A stretch of 64,000 nucleotides of DNA from Bradyrhizobium vignae (GCF_004114425.1 NZ_RDQF01000016.1:62001-126000); one strand, 5' to 3'; positions 36,159-44,909 are shown, counted from the stretch's first letter. Numbers and translations: made by a program. Notes: generated by a model from the sequence alone, not told the origin.

Positions 36159-37871
36159 CTAAAGCCCTCTGATCATCCCGGCGTCGATCAGCAGCCGATT
36201 GAGCCGACGCGCCTCGGCGCCATCCTTGCAGCCGTAGAAGATGCCCTTGCAGCGGAGCATGATCTCCTTCTGCTCGGCGAAGGACGGATCGAGCGGGATG
36301 CCGGCAGCTTCCTGGATCACCAGCGGCAGATAGGGGCCGTCGATCGTGTCCATCACGGCCGCGCTTCTGACCGGCTCGAAGTTGACGGCGTCGATGGCGT
36401 AATAGGTCGCGTAGAGGCGCGGATCGTAGACATCGAGCTTCTTGCCGATCGCCCCCTCATCGAGCCCGGGCTCGAGCAGGTGCGGCGCAAACTCGGGCTG
36501 GTGATCGCCATAGCGCACGATCAGGAAGGGCTCACCCGGAAAGCTCTTCTTCAGGCCCGCGACGAATGCCTTGTATTGCTCGGCGCTCATGGCCTGACGA
36601 CGCAGATATTCGTCGATGGACGGCGCATTGCCCGGCGCGCGCCAGTTCGGCAGCAGGTCGGGACGGAAACGGGTCTCCCAGGGAAAATGATTGGCACCGA
36701 GATAGATGAAGGTGAACAGCGGCTTGTTCGGCGGCTGCTGCCCCATCAGCTGAAGCGCCTTGTCGTAGAAGAAGCTGTCGGGCTCCACATCCTTGGCGCC
36801 GAGATCCTTGGAGTCGAGGAAACGCTCGATGCCGGTCGTCATCTGGAAGCTACGCGCGCCCATGAAGCCGCCATGGGCGGGATAGAGCGACAGCGTATCA
36901 TAGCCGCAACGGCGTAGCGCCAGCGGCAGGCCGCGCTCGACCCGGTTCGAGGCGATGCGCGTCACGAAATAGGCGAAGCGGCCGAACGAGCGCGAGGAGA
37001 GTCCCGCGAGCACATTGTATTCGGTGAACCAGCTCGGCCCGCCATTGCTCTCGGCGAGGAACGTGCGCTGCCTGCCGTCCCAGGATTTGAAGTGGCCGCC
37101 ATAGCCCTGGGGCACCTTGACGCCCTGCGCGGCGCGGATGTCGAAGCTCGACTCATCATGGATCATGATGATGTTCGGCCGCCGGCCGGCGGGATGGCAG
37201 GAATCGACCAGCGGCATGTTGAGCCGCTCGTCGGTCGAGGCAGCCGATTCCATGAAGCCGTACTGCGCGAAGTCGGAGACGGCGGTGACGGCGGAGCGGA
37301 AGAATTTCGAGAGATAGCCGTCATCGTAGTAGCCGCGCCAGGCCTCCTCCGGGTGAGAGAGCGAATAGGCGACCAGGGCGGCAAGACAGGCAAGCTTGCA
37401 AGCGAGTGCCGGCAGGCGGCGGATGCGGAACGGGTCGAGCCACCACAGCGCATACATCAGCGGCAGCGTGACGAGACCGGCTGATATCACCGACCAGCGC
37501 AAATTCGGGAAGATCGTGAACAGGAACGCGACGGTGTCGCGATCGATCATCATCAGGTCGATGAAGTTGGCCGTCATCTGCACGACGTCGTGCTTGAGCC
37601 GCGACAGCAGCACCAGCACCACAACCAGGGTCAGCGACAGCGCCCCCGACAGCGCCGGCCGGCGCAGGAGGGTGATCCAGAAGAAGTTGAGGATGCCCCA
37701 GGCCAGCGCGAAGGACAGGCGCGAGCCGAAATCCGTCTCAGTCTCGTACATCAGCGCGAGCGCCGCCAGATGCGGCGCGGCAACGGCGAGCAGCCGCCAG
37801 ATGCCGAGCGCGGCGACGCTCGCCAGCACGGTGGTCGCGGCAGAAGGACCTGGATTGGGCGCGGACGCCAT
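36159..37871 (-). CDS. Membrane-bound sulfatase-like transferase (LtaS/EptA-like fold)
   Basis: A 570-residue protein. N-terminal about 190 residues hold four or five helices, then a periplasmic alkaline-phosphatase-fold domain: RPNIIMIHDESSFDIRAAQG, the likely nucleophile region ESNGGPSWFTEYNVLAGL, YDTLSLYPAHGGFMGARSF and metal-binding IVRYGDHQPEF. It resembles lipoteichoic-acid synthase or phosphoethanolamine transferases; which group it adds to which acceptor is unknown. The start at 37871 follows a stretch with no membrane character. It stands alone. Confidence 0.85.
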   Translation of the reverse strand: MASAPNPGPSAATTVLASVAALGIWRLLAVAAPHLAALALMYETETDFGSRLSFALAWGILNFFWITLLRRPALSGALSLTLVVVLVLLSRLKHDVVQMTANFIDLMMIDRDTVAFLFTIFPNLRWSVISAGLVTLPLMYALWWLDPFRIRRLPALACKLACLAALVAYSLSHPEEAWRGYYDDGYLSKFFRSAVTAVSDFAQYGFMESAASTDERLNMPLVDSCHPAGRRPNIIMIHDESSFDIRAAQGVKVPQGYGGHFKSWDGRQRTFLAESNGGPSWFTEYNVLAGLSSRSFGRFAYFVTRIASNRVERGLPLALRRCGYDTLSLYPAHGGFMGARSFQMTTGIERFLDSKDLGAKDVEPDSFFYDKALQLMGQQPPNKPLFTFIYLGANHFPWETRFRPDLLPNWRAPGNAPSIDEYLRRQAMSAEQYKAFVAGLKKSFPGEPFLIVRYGDHQPEFAPHLLEPGLDEGAIGKKLDVYDPRLYATYYAIDAVNFEPVRSAAVMDTIDGPYLPLVIQEAAGIPLDPSFAEQKEIMLRCKGIFYGCKDGAEARRLNRLLIDAGMIRGL

Positions 37872-38147
37872 CGACGACACGCAACTCTGGTCCGGCGCAG
37901 TGATGCCAAGCCGTCTGGCCGGCCTGAAAACGGCCAGGGCGTCCGGGGCAGCCGGCTGCACCGTTTCATAAAACTGTAGTGGAACTGTCGCGGACAGGCA
38001 ACGTGCGGCGCGATCCGACCTTGGCTTAATGTTAGCGGCCGGCGAACGAAAGCCGTAGACCAAGGCCCGGCGGAGATGGCCTTGCGCACGCTCGCGATGG
38101 GCCGCCGCCCGCGCGGGCAAACCGTCGCGGCGGGCTGAACGGCCGCC

Positions 38148-38280
38148 TTACTGCGCCAGCAGCCCGAGCCGCTTGGCGATGATGCGCCCGATCAGAAACT
38201 TCGCGACGGCCCAGCCGATGCCTGTGGACGCACCGGTGATGACACAGATCGCATGGTCCCCCGCCCTCCAGTTCCGGCGA
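38148..38280 (-). pseudogene. Short-chain dehydrogenase remnant
   Basis: On the minus strand, from about 38280 to the TAA at 38150-38148, the frame reads ...AICVITGASTGIGWAVAKFL then IGRIIAKRLGLLAQ. The TGASTGIG glycine-rich turn is the cofactor-binding start of a short-chain dehydrogenase/reductase, but only about 15 residues follow and no start codon is in frame. It is best read as a deleted gene fused at its end to unrelated sequence. Confidence 0.4.
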
Positions 38281-38602
38281 TCATGTCGGAGAAAGGTGCC
38301 AGGACGCAATCGTGGTTCGCGATACGCGTGATGAGACTGTAGATGAAGAGCCGAATGCTTGCCTCTGAAGAGGCAGGCGTTTTGGTGCTGCAGTAGCAGC
38401 GACGAGAATCCGAGAACCGACGCGAGGTCAAGAAAGTGGTTTAAGCGTCAGTTCTTCGCGTTAAGGCTGTACTTCAGCTCGCGAAGAATTTGAATGAAGC
38501 AGCAATACTTGGCGCGGGAAATGAAAGAGCGAACGCTCTTTGTGAGCCAACACTAATCGCGAAGGCTTAAGATTTGGTTCGACGCGCGATGCTCGTGTCT
38601 TC
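38281..38602. other. Gene-poor gap before ilvC
   Basis: Nothing coding was supported. The sequence is of lower GC than its neighbours in places (38470-38580) and contains no clear motif apart from flanking repeats. With the remnant at 38148 and the two repeat elements that follow, this 700-bp gap looks like decayed DNA. Confidence 0.5.
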
Positions 38603-38652
38603 GCTCGTGTCCCGGACAAGCGCAGCGAAGCAGAGCGCAGAGCCGGGACCCG
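38603..38652. repeat. Palindromic repeat remnant (gtcccgg...ccgggac)
   Basis: GCTCGTGTCCCGGACAAGCG continues to AGAGCCGGGACCCG, so GTCCCGG and CCGGGAC arms enclose an internal repeat, GCAGCGAAGCAGAGCGCAG. The style is that of the short dispersed palindromes of Bradyrhizobium. Only this copy was noticed here. Confidence 0.5.
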
Positions 38653-38721
38653 GAAGCCGCAATGGGCCCGGCTCGGCAGCGCACCACTTGCGTGATGCGC
38701 TGCGTCCGAGGAACGGTGACT

Positions 38722-38825
38722 TAAAGCGCGATGAGATTTGGATGAATCGTCATCGCGCTTTAGCTTGTTGTTCACGCATGATCTTTCCGGAAAACCGCTT
38801 CGCACTTTTCCGGATCATGCTTTAG
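38722..38825. repeat. Two-module palindromic repeat, copy 2 (inverted)
   Basis: Inverted copy of 13432-13535, with module B first and then module A. The two copies match nearly base for base over about 100 bp. The module A end, read on the minus strand as TAAAGCATGATCCGG, begins exactly at the ilvC stop codon. Confidence 0.92.
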
Positions 38826-39841
38826 TTCTTGCTCTTGTCGACCAGCGCGCCCTTCTTGATCCAGGGCATCATGTCGCGCAGCTTTGCGCCAACTTCCTCG
38901 ATCGGGTGCGCGGCGAGCTTGGCGCGGGTCGCCTTGAACGAGGTCTGGTTGACCTTGTTCTCGAGCATCCAGTCGCGCGAGAATTTGCCGGACTGGATGT
39001 CGTTGAGAACCCGCTTCATCTCCTTCTTGGTCTCTTCGGTGATGATGCGCGGACCGGTGACATACTCGCCGTACTCGGCGGTGTTGGAGATCGAGTAGTT
39101 CATGTTGGCGATGCCGCCTTCATAGATCAGGTCGACGATCAGCTTCACTTCGTGCAGGCACTCGAAATAGGCCATCTCCGGAGCGTAGCCGGCTTCGACC
39201 AGGGTCTCGTAGCCACCCTTGATCAGCTCGACCAGGCCGCCGCAGAGCACGACCTGCTCGCCGAACAGGTCGGTCTCGCACTCTTCCTTGAAGGTGGTCT
39301 CGATGATGCCGGCACGGCCGCCGCCGATCGCGGAGGCGTAGGACAGGCCGAGGTCATGGGCGTTGCCCGAGACGTCCTTGGCGATCGCGATCAGGCAGGG
39401 TACGCCGCCGCCGCGCTGATACTCCGAGCGCACGGTGTGGCCGGGGCCCTTCGGCGCGATCATCAGCACGTCGAGGTCGGCGCGAGGATCGAGCAGGTTG
39501 AAGTGGACGTTGAGGCCGTGCGCGAACACGAGGGCAGCGCCCTTCTTCATGTTGTCCTGCAGGTGCTCGCGATAGATGTCGCCCTGAAGCTCGTCCGGGG
39601 TCAGCATCATCACGAGGTCGGCCCATTTGGCAGCTTCCGCAACTTCCAGCACCTTAAAGCCGGCAGCTTCCGCCTTCTTGGCCGAGGCCGAGCCCTTGCG
39701 CAGCGCAATGGCGACTTCCTTGACGCCGGAATCCTTCAGGTTGAGCGCATGGGCGTGGCCCTGGCTGCCATAGCCGACGATGGCGACCTTCTTGCCCTTG
39801 ATCAGGTTCAGGTCGGCGTCGCGATCGTAATAAACACGCAT
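38822..39841 (-). CDS. ilvC: Ketol-acid reductoisomerase
   Basis: A 339-residue class I enzyme; it rearranges and reduces acetolactate (or acetohydroxybutyrate) with NADPH and Mg2+ in valine, leucine and isoleucine synthesis. Motifs: VAIVGYGSQGHAHALNLKDSG for NADPH, FAHGLNVHFNLL, IAPKGPGHTVRSEYQRGGGVP and the metal-site region DLFGEQVVLCGGLVELIKGGYETLVEAG. The start MRVYYDRDADLNLIKGK at 39841 has GAGG upstream and gives the exact family length. The other ilv genes are 3 kb away in the same direction. Confidence 0.98.
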   Translation of the reverse strand: MRVYYDRDADLNLIKGKKVAIVGYGSQGHAHALNLKDSGVKEVAIALRKGSASAKKAEAAGFKVLEVAEAAKWADLVMMLTPDELQGDIYREHLQDNMKKGAALVFAHGLNVHFNLLDPRADLDVLMIAPKGPGHTVRSEYQRGGGVPCLIAIAKDVSGNAHDLGLSYASAIGGGRAGIIETTFKEECETDLFGEQVVLCGGLVELIKGGYETLVEAGYAPEMAYFECLHEVKLIVDLIYEGGIANMNYSISNTAEYGEYVTGPRIITEETKKEMKRVLNDIQSGKFSRDWMLENKVNQTSFKATRAKLAAHPIEEVGAKLRDMMPWIKKGALVDKSKN

Positions 39842-39974
39842 AGTCGTTTCCTCGTTCAGGGCCAAAAATCGGCCAATGGTCAGTGTCCGAAGGGTGAAAT
39901 TTGCGGATTTCGGGGGCTGTCTAGAGCATTTTCAGCCCCGAGGGAAACCCGTTTCTGCATGGAAATCCGCGACA

Positions 39975-40577
39975 TCATGCATCCATGAAAACGGGGTAGA
40001 GGGAAGCGAGCAGCAGGATAGCCATCAGGATATTGAAGGCGCGGACCAGCCGCTCAGAGGTCAGGATCGGCCGCAACGCGGTGCCGAACAACGCCCAGAC
40101 CACGGTCGAGACCGTGCCGACGACGAGGCTGATTACGGTCTGGATAGCGATATTGAGCGGGAATTGGGCGATCGCAGCATAGGCGGTGATGGTACCGATC
40201 ACGATCACCCAGCCCTTGGCATTGATCCACTGGAACATGGCCGCGCCCCAGAAGGTCATCGGGCCACGGGCCTTCTCCTCGCCCGACTTGGCCGGACCGG
40301 ACATCGCGATCACGGCGGCCAGGTAGATCAGGTAAGCGGCGCCGGCATATTTCAGGACGGTCTGGAGGATCGGATAGGCCACGAACACGGTGCCGAGCCC
40401 GAGACCGACGGTCGCGACCATGAAGGCAAAGCCGATGACGATACCGACGATGTGCGGAATGGTGCGGCGGAAGCCATAGGTCAGACCGGAGGACAGCAGC
40501 ATGATGTTGTTCGGCCCGGGCGTGAAGTACATCACCACCATGAAGGCCAGGAACGCATAGAATAGCGAGAAGGCCAT
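39975..40577 (-). CDS. LysE-family translocator
   Basis: A 200-residue membrane protein with six helices of the LysE/RhtB family, which export amino acids or related metabolites. It has the family opening FYAFLAFMVVMYFTPGPNNIMLLSSGLTYGFRRTIPHIVG, including PGPN near residue 21. The ATG at 40577 has GAGGTG upstream, preferred over a GTG two codons earlier. It follows the DMT carrier by 7 bp. Position between ilvC and ilvIH suggests, but does not show, amino acid export. Confidence 0.9.
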   Translation of the reverse strand: MAFSLFYAFLAFMVVMYFTPGPNNIMLLSSGLTYGFRRTIPHIVGIVIGFAFMVATVGLGLGTVFVAYPILQTVLKYAGAAYLIYLAAVIAMSGPAKSGEEKARGPMTFWGAAMFQWINAKGWVIVIGTITAYAAIAQFPLNIAIQTVISLVVGTVSTVVWALFGTALRPILTSERLVRAFNILMAILLLASLYPVFMDA

Positions 40578-40584
40578 GTTCACC

Positions 40585-41460
40585 TCACGCGGTCTTCGGC
40601 AGGACTTGCGGGCGCTTCGCCAGCACCATCACGGCGATACCACCGATCACGGTCAGCATGCCGGCGAGCCGCAACGGTCCGAACCGCTCGCCGAATACGA
40701 TGCTGGAGGCAGCCGAGCCGACGAACGGCACCAGCAGCGCGAACGGCACCACTTGCGCGGCCGGATAGTCACGCAGCAGGCGGCCCCACAGCCAATAGGC
40801 GATGCAGGTGGAGATACCGCCGAGCATCAGCATGCAGAGAATCGATGTCAGCGATATGTGCGTCAGCGAAGTCCAGGTCGGCGCCGGCCCGTTGGCGATC
40901 AGTGCCAGCACGAACAGCGGCACCGCCGAAGCGAGGCACAGCCACGCGAACAGATCGAACATCGGCACGCCGCGCGCGCCGCGCAGCAGGAGATTGCCGA
41001 CGGCAAAGCTGAGCGGCGATATCATCAGCACCGCGAAGGCCGCGACGCTGAAATCATAGCCGACTGTGCCGCAGATCATCAGCAGGCCCGCCGCTGCAAT
41101 GACGATGCCCAGCGTCTGCACCGGCGTCGGCCGCTCGCCGAACGCGAGCGCTGCGAAGCCGATCGTGAACAGCGCCTGGCTCTGCACGACGACGCTGGTC
41201 AGTCCCACCGGCACGCCGTGAGCGATGCCGTAGGCCTGAGACAGGAACTGGCCGAGGAACAGCGTGAAGCTGATCGCGATCAGCCGCGACCAGGCGACCT
41301 TCGGCTTGGGAATGAACAGGCACGGCACCGCGGCGATCGTAAAGCGCAATGCCGTCATCAGCTCCGGCGAAAGCTCGTCGAGCGCGATCCGGCTCGCCAC
41401 GAACGCAAACCCCCAGATGATCGCCACCATGACGGCGATGAGGATGTCGGCCGGCTTCAT
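40585..41460 (-). CDS. EamA (DMT) family transporter
   Basis: A 291-residue membrane protein with ten helices in two EamA repeats: AVMVAIIWGFAFVASRIALDELSPELMTALRFTIAA, and the second repeat near residue 145 (FAVLMISPLSFAVGNLLL), ending in a basic tail. The FGERPTPVQTLG and FGERFGPLRLAGM segments mark the repeat ends. It resembles carriers that export cysteine-pathway or other amino acid metabolites. It precedes the LysE-type gene in one operon. Confidence 0.9.
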   Translation of the reverse strand: MKPADILIAVMVAIIWGFAFVASRIALDELSPELMTALRFTIAAVPCLFIPKPKVAWSRLIAISFTLFLGQFLSQAYGIAHGVPVGLTSVVVQSQALFTIGFAALAFGERPTPVQTLGIVIAAAGLLMICGTVGYDFSVAAFAVLMISPLSFAVGNLLLRGARGVPMFDLFAWLCLASAVPLFVLALIANGPAPTWTSLTHISLTSILCMLMLGGISTCIAYWLWGRLLRDYPAAQVVPFALLVPFVGSAASSIVFGERFGPLRLAGMLTVIGGIAVMVLAKRPQVLPKTA

Positions 41461-41508
41461 TGTTGTTTCCGGTTCTGCTTGCCGTGCAGCCCTGTCTATT
41501 GTTCTGGT

Positions 41509-42204
41509 CTAGCCTTGCTCGCCGGCTTTCGGTTTCCGCAGCAGATACGTGCCATGCATGGGGGCGTGGTAGTCGGCCGAGACCAGCACGAAGCCGACGT
41601 CGGTCAGCATCCGCTCCATCACCCAGCCGAAGGTGGAATATTCGTCGCGCATATGCGTCACCACGCTCTCCCGCGCGAAATCGTGATTCTTGATCTGGAA
41701 ATCGGCCCATTGCTCGACGTCGCGTTCGACCGCGTCGGGCATCGCGGTATAGACGATGTCGCGAAGATAGAAGCTCGCACCCGGCTTCAGGGCGCGATAG
41801 ATCCGCGACATCGCCACCGCCTTCCAGAAATCGGGCAGATGGTGCAGCGTGAACTCGCTGACGATCAGGTCGTAGGACTCCGGACAGTAGGCGAAGCTGA
41901 GCAGGCCTGCGGACTGGGTGCGAACCGGCGCCTTGCGGTCGCGCGCGTAGATCTCAGCGAGCGCCAGCATCGCGGGCGATATGTCGATGGCGTCGACCTC
42001 GGCGCCCATCAGCGCGGCTTCGGTCGCCAGCACGCCGTTGCCGCAGCCGATATCGGCGATGCGCCAGCTGCGCTGGACCCCGAGCATTTTCAGCGCGGCG
42101 CGCGCCCGCAGATCGGCATCGTCATGATTGTCGTAGATCGAGGCCACGGCGGGCTCGATCCCCATCCGATTCCGCTCGTTATAGTACCAGTCGCGCGCCA
42201 GCAT
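41509..42204 (-). CDS. SAM-dependent methyltransferase (class I)
   Basis: A 231-residue enzyme with the Rossmann SAM motifs: IADIGCGNGVLATEAALMGAEVDAIDISPAML, then FAYCPESYDLIVSEFTLHHLPDFWKAV. The final part (VVTHMRDEYSTFGWVMERMLTDVGF) fits the UbiE/small-molecule branch. The start lies 3 nt after the ilvH stop, so it is cotranscribed with ilvIH. Its substrate is unknown; no branched-chain role is established. Confidence 0.88.
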   Translation of the reverse strand: MLARDWYYNERNRMGIEPAVASIYDNHDDADLRARAALKMLGVQRSWRIADIGCGNGVLATEAALMGAEVDAIDISPAMLALAEIYARDRKAPVRTQSAGLLSFAYCPESYDLIVSEFTLHHLPDFWKAVAMSRIYRALKPGASFYLRDIVYTAMPDAVERDVEQWADFQIKNHDFARESVVTHMRDEYSTFGWVMERMLTDVGFVLVSADYHAPMHGTYLLRKPKAGEQG

Positions 42205-42207
42205 GGT

Positions 42208-42750
42208 TCACATCCCTTCAGGCCCGCGGCCGATCGCGGCAACACCGGTGCGCGACACTTCGACAAGGCCGAGCGGGCGCATCAAGTCGATAAACTGGTT
42301 GATCTTGTCCGTATTGCCTGTGATCTCGAACACAAAGCTCTCGGTGGTGGCGTCGATCACCCGGGCGCGGAACGCGTCCGCCAGCCTGAGCGCCTCGACC
42401 CGATGCTCGCCCTGGCCGCGCACCTTCACCATCGCCAGCTCGCGCTCGATCGAGCGCTTGGTCAGGGTCATGTCGACGACGCGGTACACCGGGATCATGC
42501 GGTCGAGCTGGTGCTTGATCTGCTCGATCACCATCGGCGTGCCCGTGGTGACGATGGTGATGCGCGACAGATGCTTCTGAGCCTCGGTCTCCGAGACCGT
42601 GAGGCTCTCGATGTTGTAGCCGCGGCCCGAGAACAGGCCGATGACGCGCGCGAGCACGCCCGGCTCGTTCTGCACGAGCACAGCGAGCGTATGTGTCTCG
42701 TTGGGATCGTGACGGTCCTCGATGAAATAGGCGGATGCGGGCTGGTTCAT
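42208..42750 (-). CDS. ilvH: Acetolactate synthase small (regulatory) subunit
   Basis: A 180-residue regulatory subunit that activates IlvI and confers valine feedback. N-terminal ACT domain: HTLAVLVQNEPGVLARVIGLFSGRGYNIESLTVSETE. The C-terminal half has DRMIPVYRVVDMTLTKRSIERELAMVKV, standard for IlvH. It is 148 bp from ilvI, with a palindromic repeat between them, and 3 nt before the methyltransferase gene. Confidence 0.97.
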   Translation of the reverse strand: MNQPASAYFIEDRHDPNETHTLAVLVQNEPGVLARVIGLFSGRGYNIESLTVSETEAQKHLSRITIVTTGTPMVIEQIKHQLDRMIPVYRVVDMTLTKRSIERELAMVKVRGQGEHRVEALRLADAFRARVIDATTESFVFEITGNTDKINQFIDLMRPLGLVEVSRTGVAAIGRGPEGM

Positions 42751-42769
42751 TGTCGTCCCCTCTATTCTT

Positions 42770-42890
42770 CGTCGTCATGTCCCGTGAAGGCGAAGGGGCA
42801 TCCAGTAACCACCAGCGTCGAGGCCCCCAAATCTGTCGCGGCGTGCTGGATCGCCCGGTCAAGCCGGGCGATGACAGCGGAGTTTGTGAC
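42770..42890. repeat. Palindromic repeat between ilvI and ilvH
   Basis: Contains CATGTCCCGTGAAGGCGAAG then GGGCATCCAGTAACC, and GATCGCCCGGTCAAGCCGGG followed by CGATGACAGCGG. The CCCGGTCAAGCCGGG arm pair is a perfect hairpin. The strings are typical of dispersed repeats of alphaproteobacteria. Here it separates two genes whose products form one enzyme, so it could change their mRNA ratio. Confidence 0.7.
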
Positions 42891-42898
42891 CATCGCGC

Positions 42899-44674
42899 TC
42901 ACACCAGCGCCTTGCCGCCGGCGAACGCCTTGGCCGTGGCCTCGTCATTTGCCTGCTCCGGCAGCAGCATCTCGTTATGCGCCTTGCCCGAGGGGATCAT
43001 CGGGAAGCAGTTTTCGAGCGCGGCGACGCGGCAGTCGAACAGCACCGGACGCTTGACCGAGATCATCTCCTTGATGGCGCCATCGAGATCGGCCGGCTTG
43101 TGCACCTGGAGGCCGACGGCGCCATAGGCTTCCGCGAGCTTGACGAAGTCGGGCAGCGCTTCGGAGTAGGAATGCGACAGGCGGTTGCCATGCAGCAGCT
43201 GCTGCCACTGACGCACCATCCCCATGTACTGGTTGTTGAGGATGAAGATCTTGATCGGCAGCTCATACTGAACCGCCGTCGACATCTCCTGCATGGTCAT
43301 CTGCACCGAGGCGTCGCCCGCGATGTCGATGACGAGGCTGTCCGGATGCGCGACCTGCACGCCGACCGCAGCCGGCAGGCCGTAGCCCATGGTGCCGAGA
43401 CCGCCCGAGGTCATCCAGCGATGCGGCTCCTCGAAGCCGTAGAACTGCGCCGCCCACATCTGATGCTGGCCGACCTCGGTCGTGATGTAGGTATCCTTGC
43501 CGCGCGTCTGTTCGAACAGGCTCTGGATCGCGTGCTGCGGCAGGATGACGTCGTTGCTCTTCTTGTAATAGAGCGAGTTGCGGGCGCGCCATTGCGCGAT
43601 CTGCTGCCACCACGACTTGATGTCGGGCTTCTTCGCCTCGGCCTTGAACACCTGGAGGATGTCGCCGAGGATATTGCCGCAATCGCCGATGATCGGCACG
43701 TCGACCCGGATGTTCTTGTTGATCGAGGACGGGTCGATGTCGATGTGGATCTTCTTCGAGCCCGGCGAGAACGCATCGACACGGCCGGTGATGCGGTCGT
43801 CGAAGCGCGCGCCGACGCACAGCATGACGTCGCAATCATGCATGGTCATGTTGGCTTCGTAAGTGCCGTGCATGCCGAGCATGCCGAGCCAGTTCTTGCC
43901 CGATGCCGGATAGGCGCCCAGACCCATCAGCGTCGAAGTGATCGGAAAACCGGTAACCTCGACCAGCTCGCGCAAGAGCTTGGTCGCCTCGGGGCCGGAA
44001 TTGATCACGCCACCGCCGCTGTAGATCACAGGACGCTTGGCACTGGCCAGCAGCGCCACGGCTTTACGGATCTGCGTCGCATCGCCCTTCAGGCGCGGCG
44101 CGTAAGAGCGGTGCACATCGGACTTGCGCGGCGGGTGATAGGTGCCGGTCGCGAACTGCACGTCCTTGGGAACGTCGACCAGAACCGGGCCCGGACGGCC
44201 GGAGGTTGCGACATAGAAGGCCTCATGCAGCACCTTGGCGAGATCATTGACGTCGCGCACCAGCCAGTTGTGCTTGGTGCAGGGCCGCGTGATGCCGACG
44301 GTGTCGCATTCCTGGAACGCGTCGTTGCCGATCAGATGCGTCGGCACCTGGCCGGAGATGCAGACCAGCGGGATCGAGTCCATCAGCGCGTCGGTGAGCG
44401 GCGTCACCATGTTGGTGGCGCCGGGACCGGAGGTCACCAGCGCAACGCCGGGCTTGCCGGTGGAACGCGCATAGCCCTCGGCGGCATGGCCCGCGCCCTG
44501 CTCATGGCGGACCAGGATGTGCTGGATGTGGCTCTGCTGAAAGATCTCGTCATAGATCGGAAGCACCGCGCCGCCGGGATAACCGAAAATGTCGGTCACG
44601 CCGTGATCGATGAGCGCACGGACGATCATTGCGGCGCCGGTCATCTGGTTCGGATCGTGGCTCTTGTCGCTCAT
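42899..44674 (-). CDS. ilvI: Acetolactate synthase large (catalytic) subunit
   Basis: A 591-residue thiamine diphosphate enzyme joining two pyruvates (or pyruvate and 2-ketobutyrate) in branched-chain synthesis. TPP-family motifs: DHGVTDIFGYPGGAVLPIYDEI near residue 30, ALVTSGPGATNMVTPLTDALMDSIPLVCISGQV and the GDG-like motif IDIAGDASVQMTMQEMSTAVQYELPIKIFILNN. The start at 44674 has GGAG. Transcription appears to be set by the attenuator at 44732-44849. Confidence 0.98.
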   Translation of the reverse strand: MSDKSHDPNQMTGAAMIVRALIDHGVTDIFGYPGGAVLPIYDEIFQQSHIQHILVRHEQGAGHAAEGYARSTGKPGVALVTSGPGATNMVTPLTDALMDSIPLVCISGQVPTHLIGNDAFQECDTVGITRPCTKHNWLVRDVNDLAKVLHEAFYVATSGRPGPVLVDVPKDVQFATGTYHPPRKSDVHRSYAPRLKGDATQIRKAVALLASAKRPVIYSGGGVINSGPEATKLLRELVEVTGFPITSTLMGLGAYPASGKNWLGMLGMHGTYEANMTMHDCDVMLCVGARFDDRITGRVDAFSPGSKKIHIDIDPSSINKNIRVDVPIIGDCGNILGDILQVFKAEAKKPDIKSWWQQIAQWRARNSLYYKKSNDVILPQHAIQSLFEQTRGKDTYITTEVGQHQMWAAQFYGFEEPHRWMTSGGLGTMGYGLPAAVGVQVAHPDSLVIDIAGDASVQMTMQEMSTAVQYELPIKIFILNNQYMGMVRQWQQLLHGNRLSHSYSEALPDFVKLAEAYGAVGLQVHKPADLDGAIKEMISVKRPVLFDCRVAALENCFPMIPSGKAHNEMLLPEQANDEATAKAFAGGKALV

Positions 44675-44731
44675 TGGCTTGCTCCGGATGCGCTGTTGCC
44701 AGCGGCTTCATTCGTGTCGGGTTCGGGAAAT

Positions 44732-44754
44732 AAAAAAGGCCCCGAAGAGGGCCC
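44732..44754 (-). terminator. Attenuator terminator before ilvI
   Basis: On the minus strand GGCCC-TCTTCG-GGGCC is followed by CTTTTTT (six or seven T), an intrinsic terminator that would stop transcription just 60 bp before ilvI. It follows the leader peptide at a distance that fits classical attenuation. Confidence 0.85.
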
Positions 44755-44756
44755 AC

Positions 44757-44805
44757 GCACACCGCCTGTCTTGTGGATGGCAGCTAGCCACCCCCGGCGG
44801 TGTGC
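44757..44805 (-). promoter_or_regulatory. Inverted repeat of the ilv attenuator
   Basis: GGCGGTGTGC at 44796-44805 and its exact complement GCACACCGCC at 44757-44766 (plus strand) can pair. The upstream arm lies in the last codons of the leader peptide and the downstream arm abuts the terminator stem, so ribosome position in the leader would decide which hairpin forms. The exact alternative pairing needs folding. Confidence 0.7.
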
Positions 44806-44849
44806 CTGGGTACGACGGCGATAAGGAGTTTGGTAATAATGTTACGCAT
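44784..44849 (-). CDS. ilvL: ilv leader peptide
   Basis: A 21-residue peptide starting MRNIITKLLIAVVPR and ending HTAGGG. It contains Ile-Ile, Leu-Leu-Ile and Val-Val, that is seven branched-chain residues in the first 13, the expected layout for sensing these amino acids. AAGGAG-type ribosome-site signal is not obvious upstream, but the codons GGG-free Ile/Leu/Val block and the terminator make the call convincing. Charged tRNA shortage would stall the ribosome there and let transcription continue into ilvI. Confidence 0.8.
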   Translation of the reverse strand: MRNIITKLLIAVVPRHTAGGG

Positions 44850-44881
44850 GGCAGGCGCTCGGCTTCCCAAAGGTTGCGCGA

Positions 44882-44909
44882 AACATAGCGGCCAAACCCT
44901 GGATGTCAA
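44882..44909 (-). promoter_or_regulatory. Promoter of the ilvIH transcript
   Basis: On the minus strand TTGACA (44909-44904) and TATGTT (44887-44882) are 16 bp apart, a good sigma70-type promoter. Transcription would begin about 25 bp before the leader peptide ATG at 44849. Confidence 0.65.

Noticed and set aside
40576..43056. An 826-codon plus-strand frame across the EamA, methyltransferase and ilvH genes
   Set aside because: It spans several well-supported minus-strand genes, and its residues are Arg/His/Gln-rich noise typical of antisense frames.
42977..44824. A 615-codon open frame on the plus strand opposite ilvI
   Set aside because: It is the mirror of the ilvI coding frame in GC-rich DNA, with Arg/His/Asp-rich residues and no family motif.
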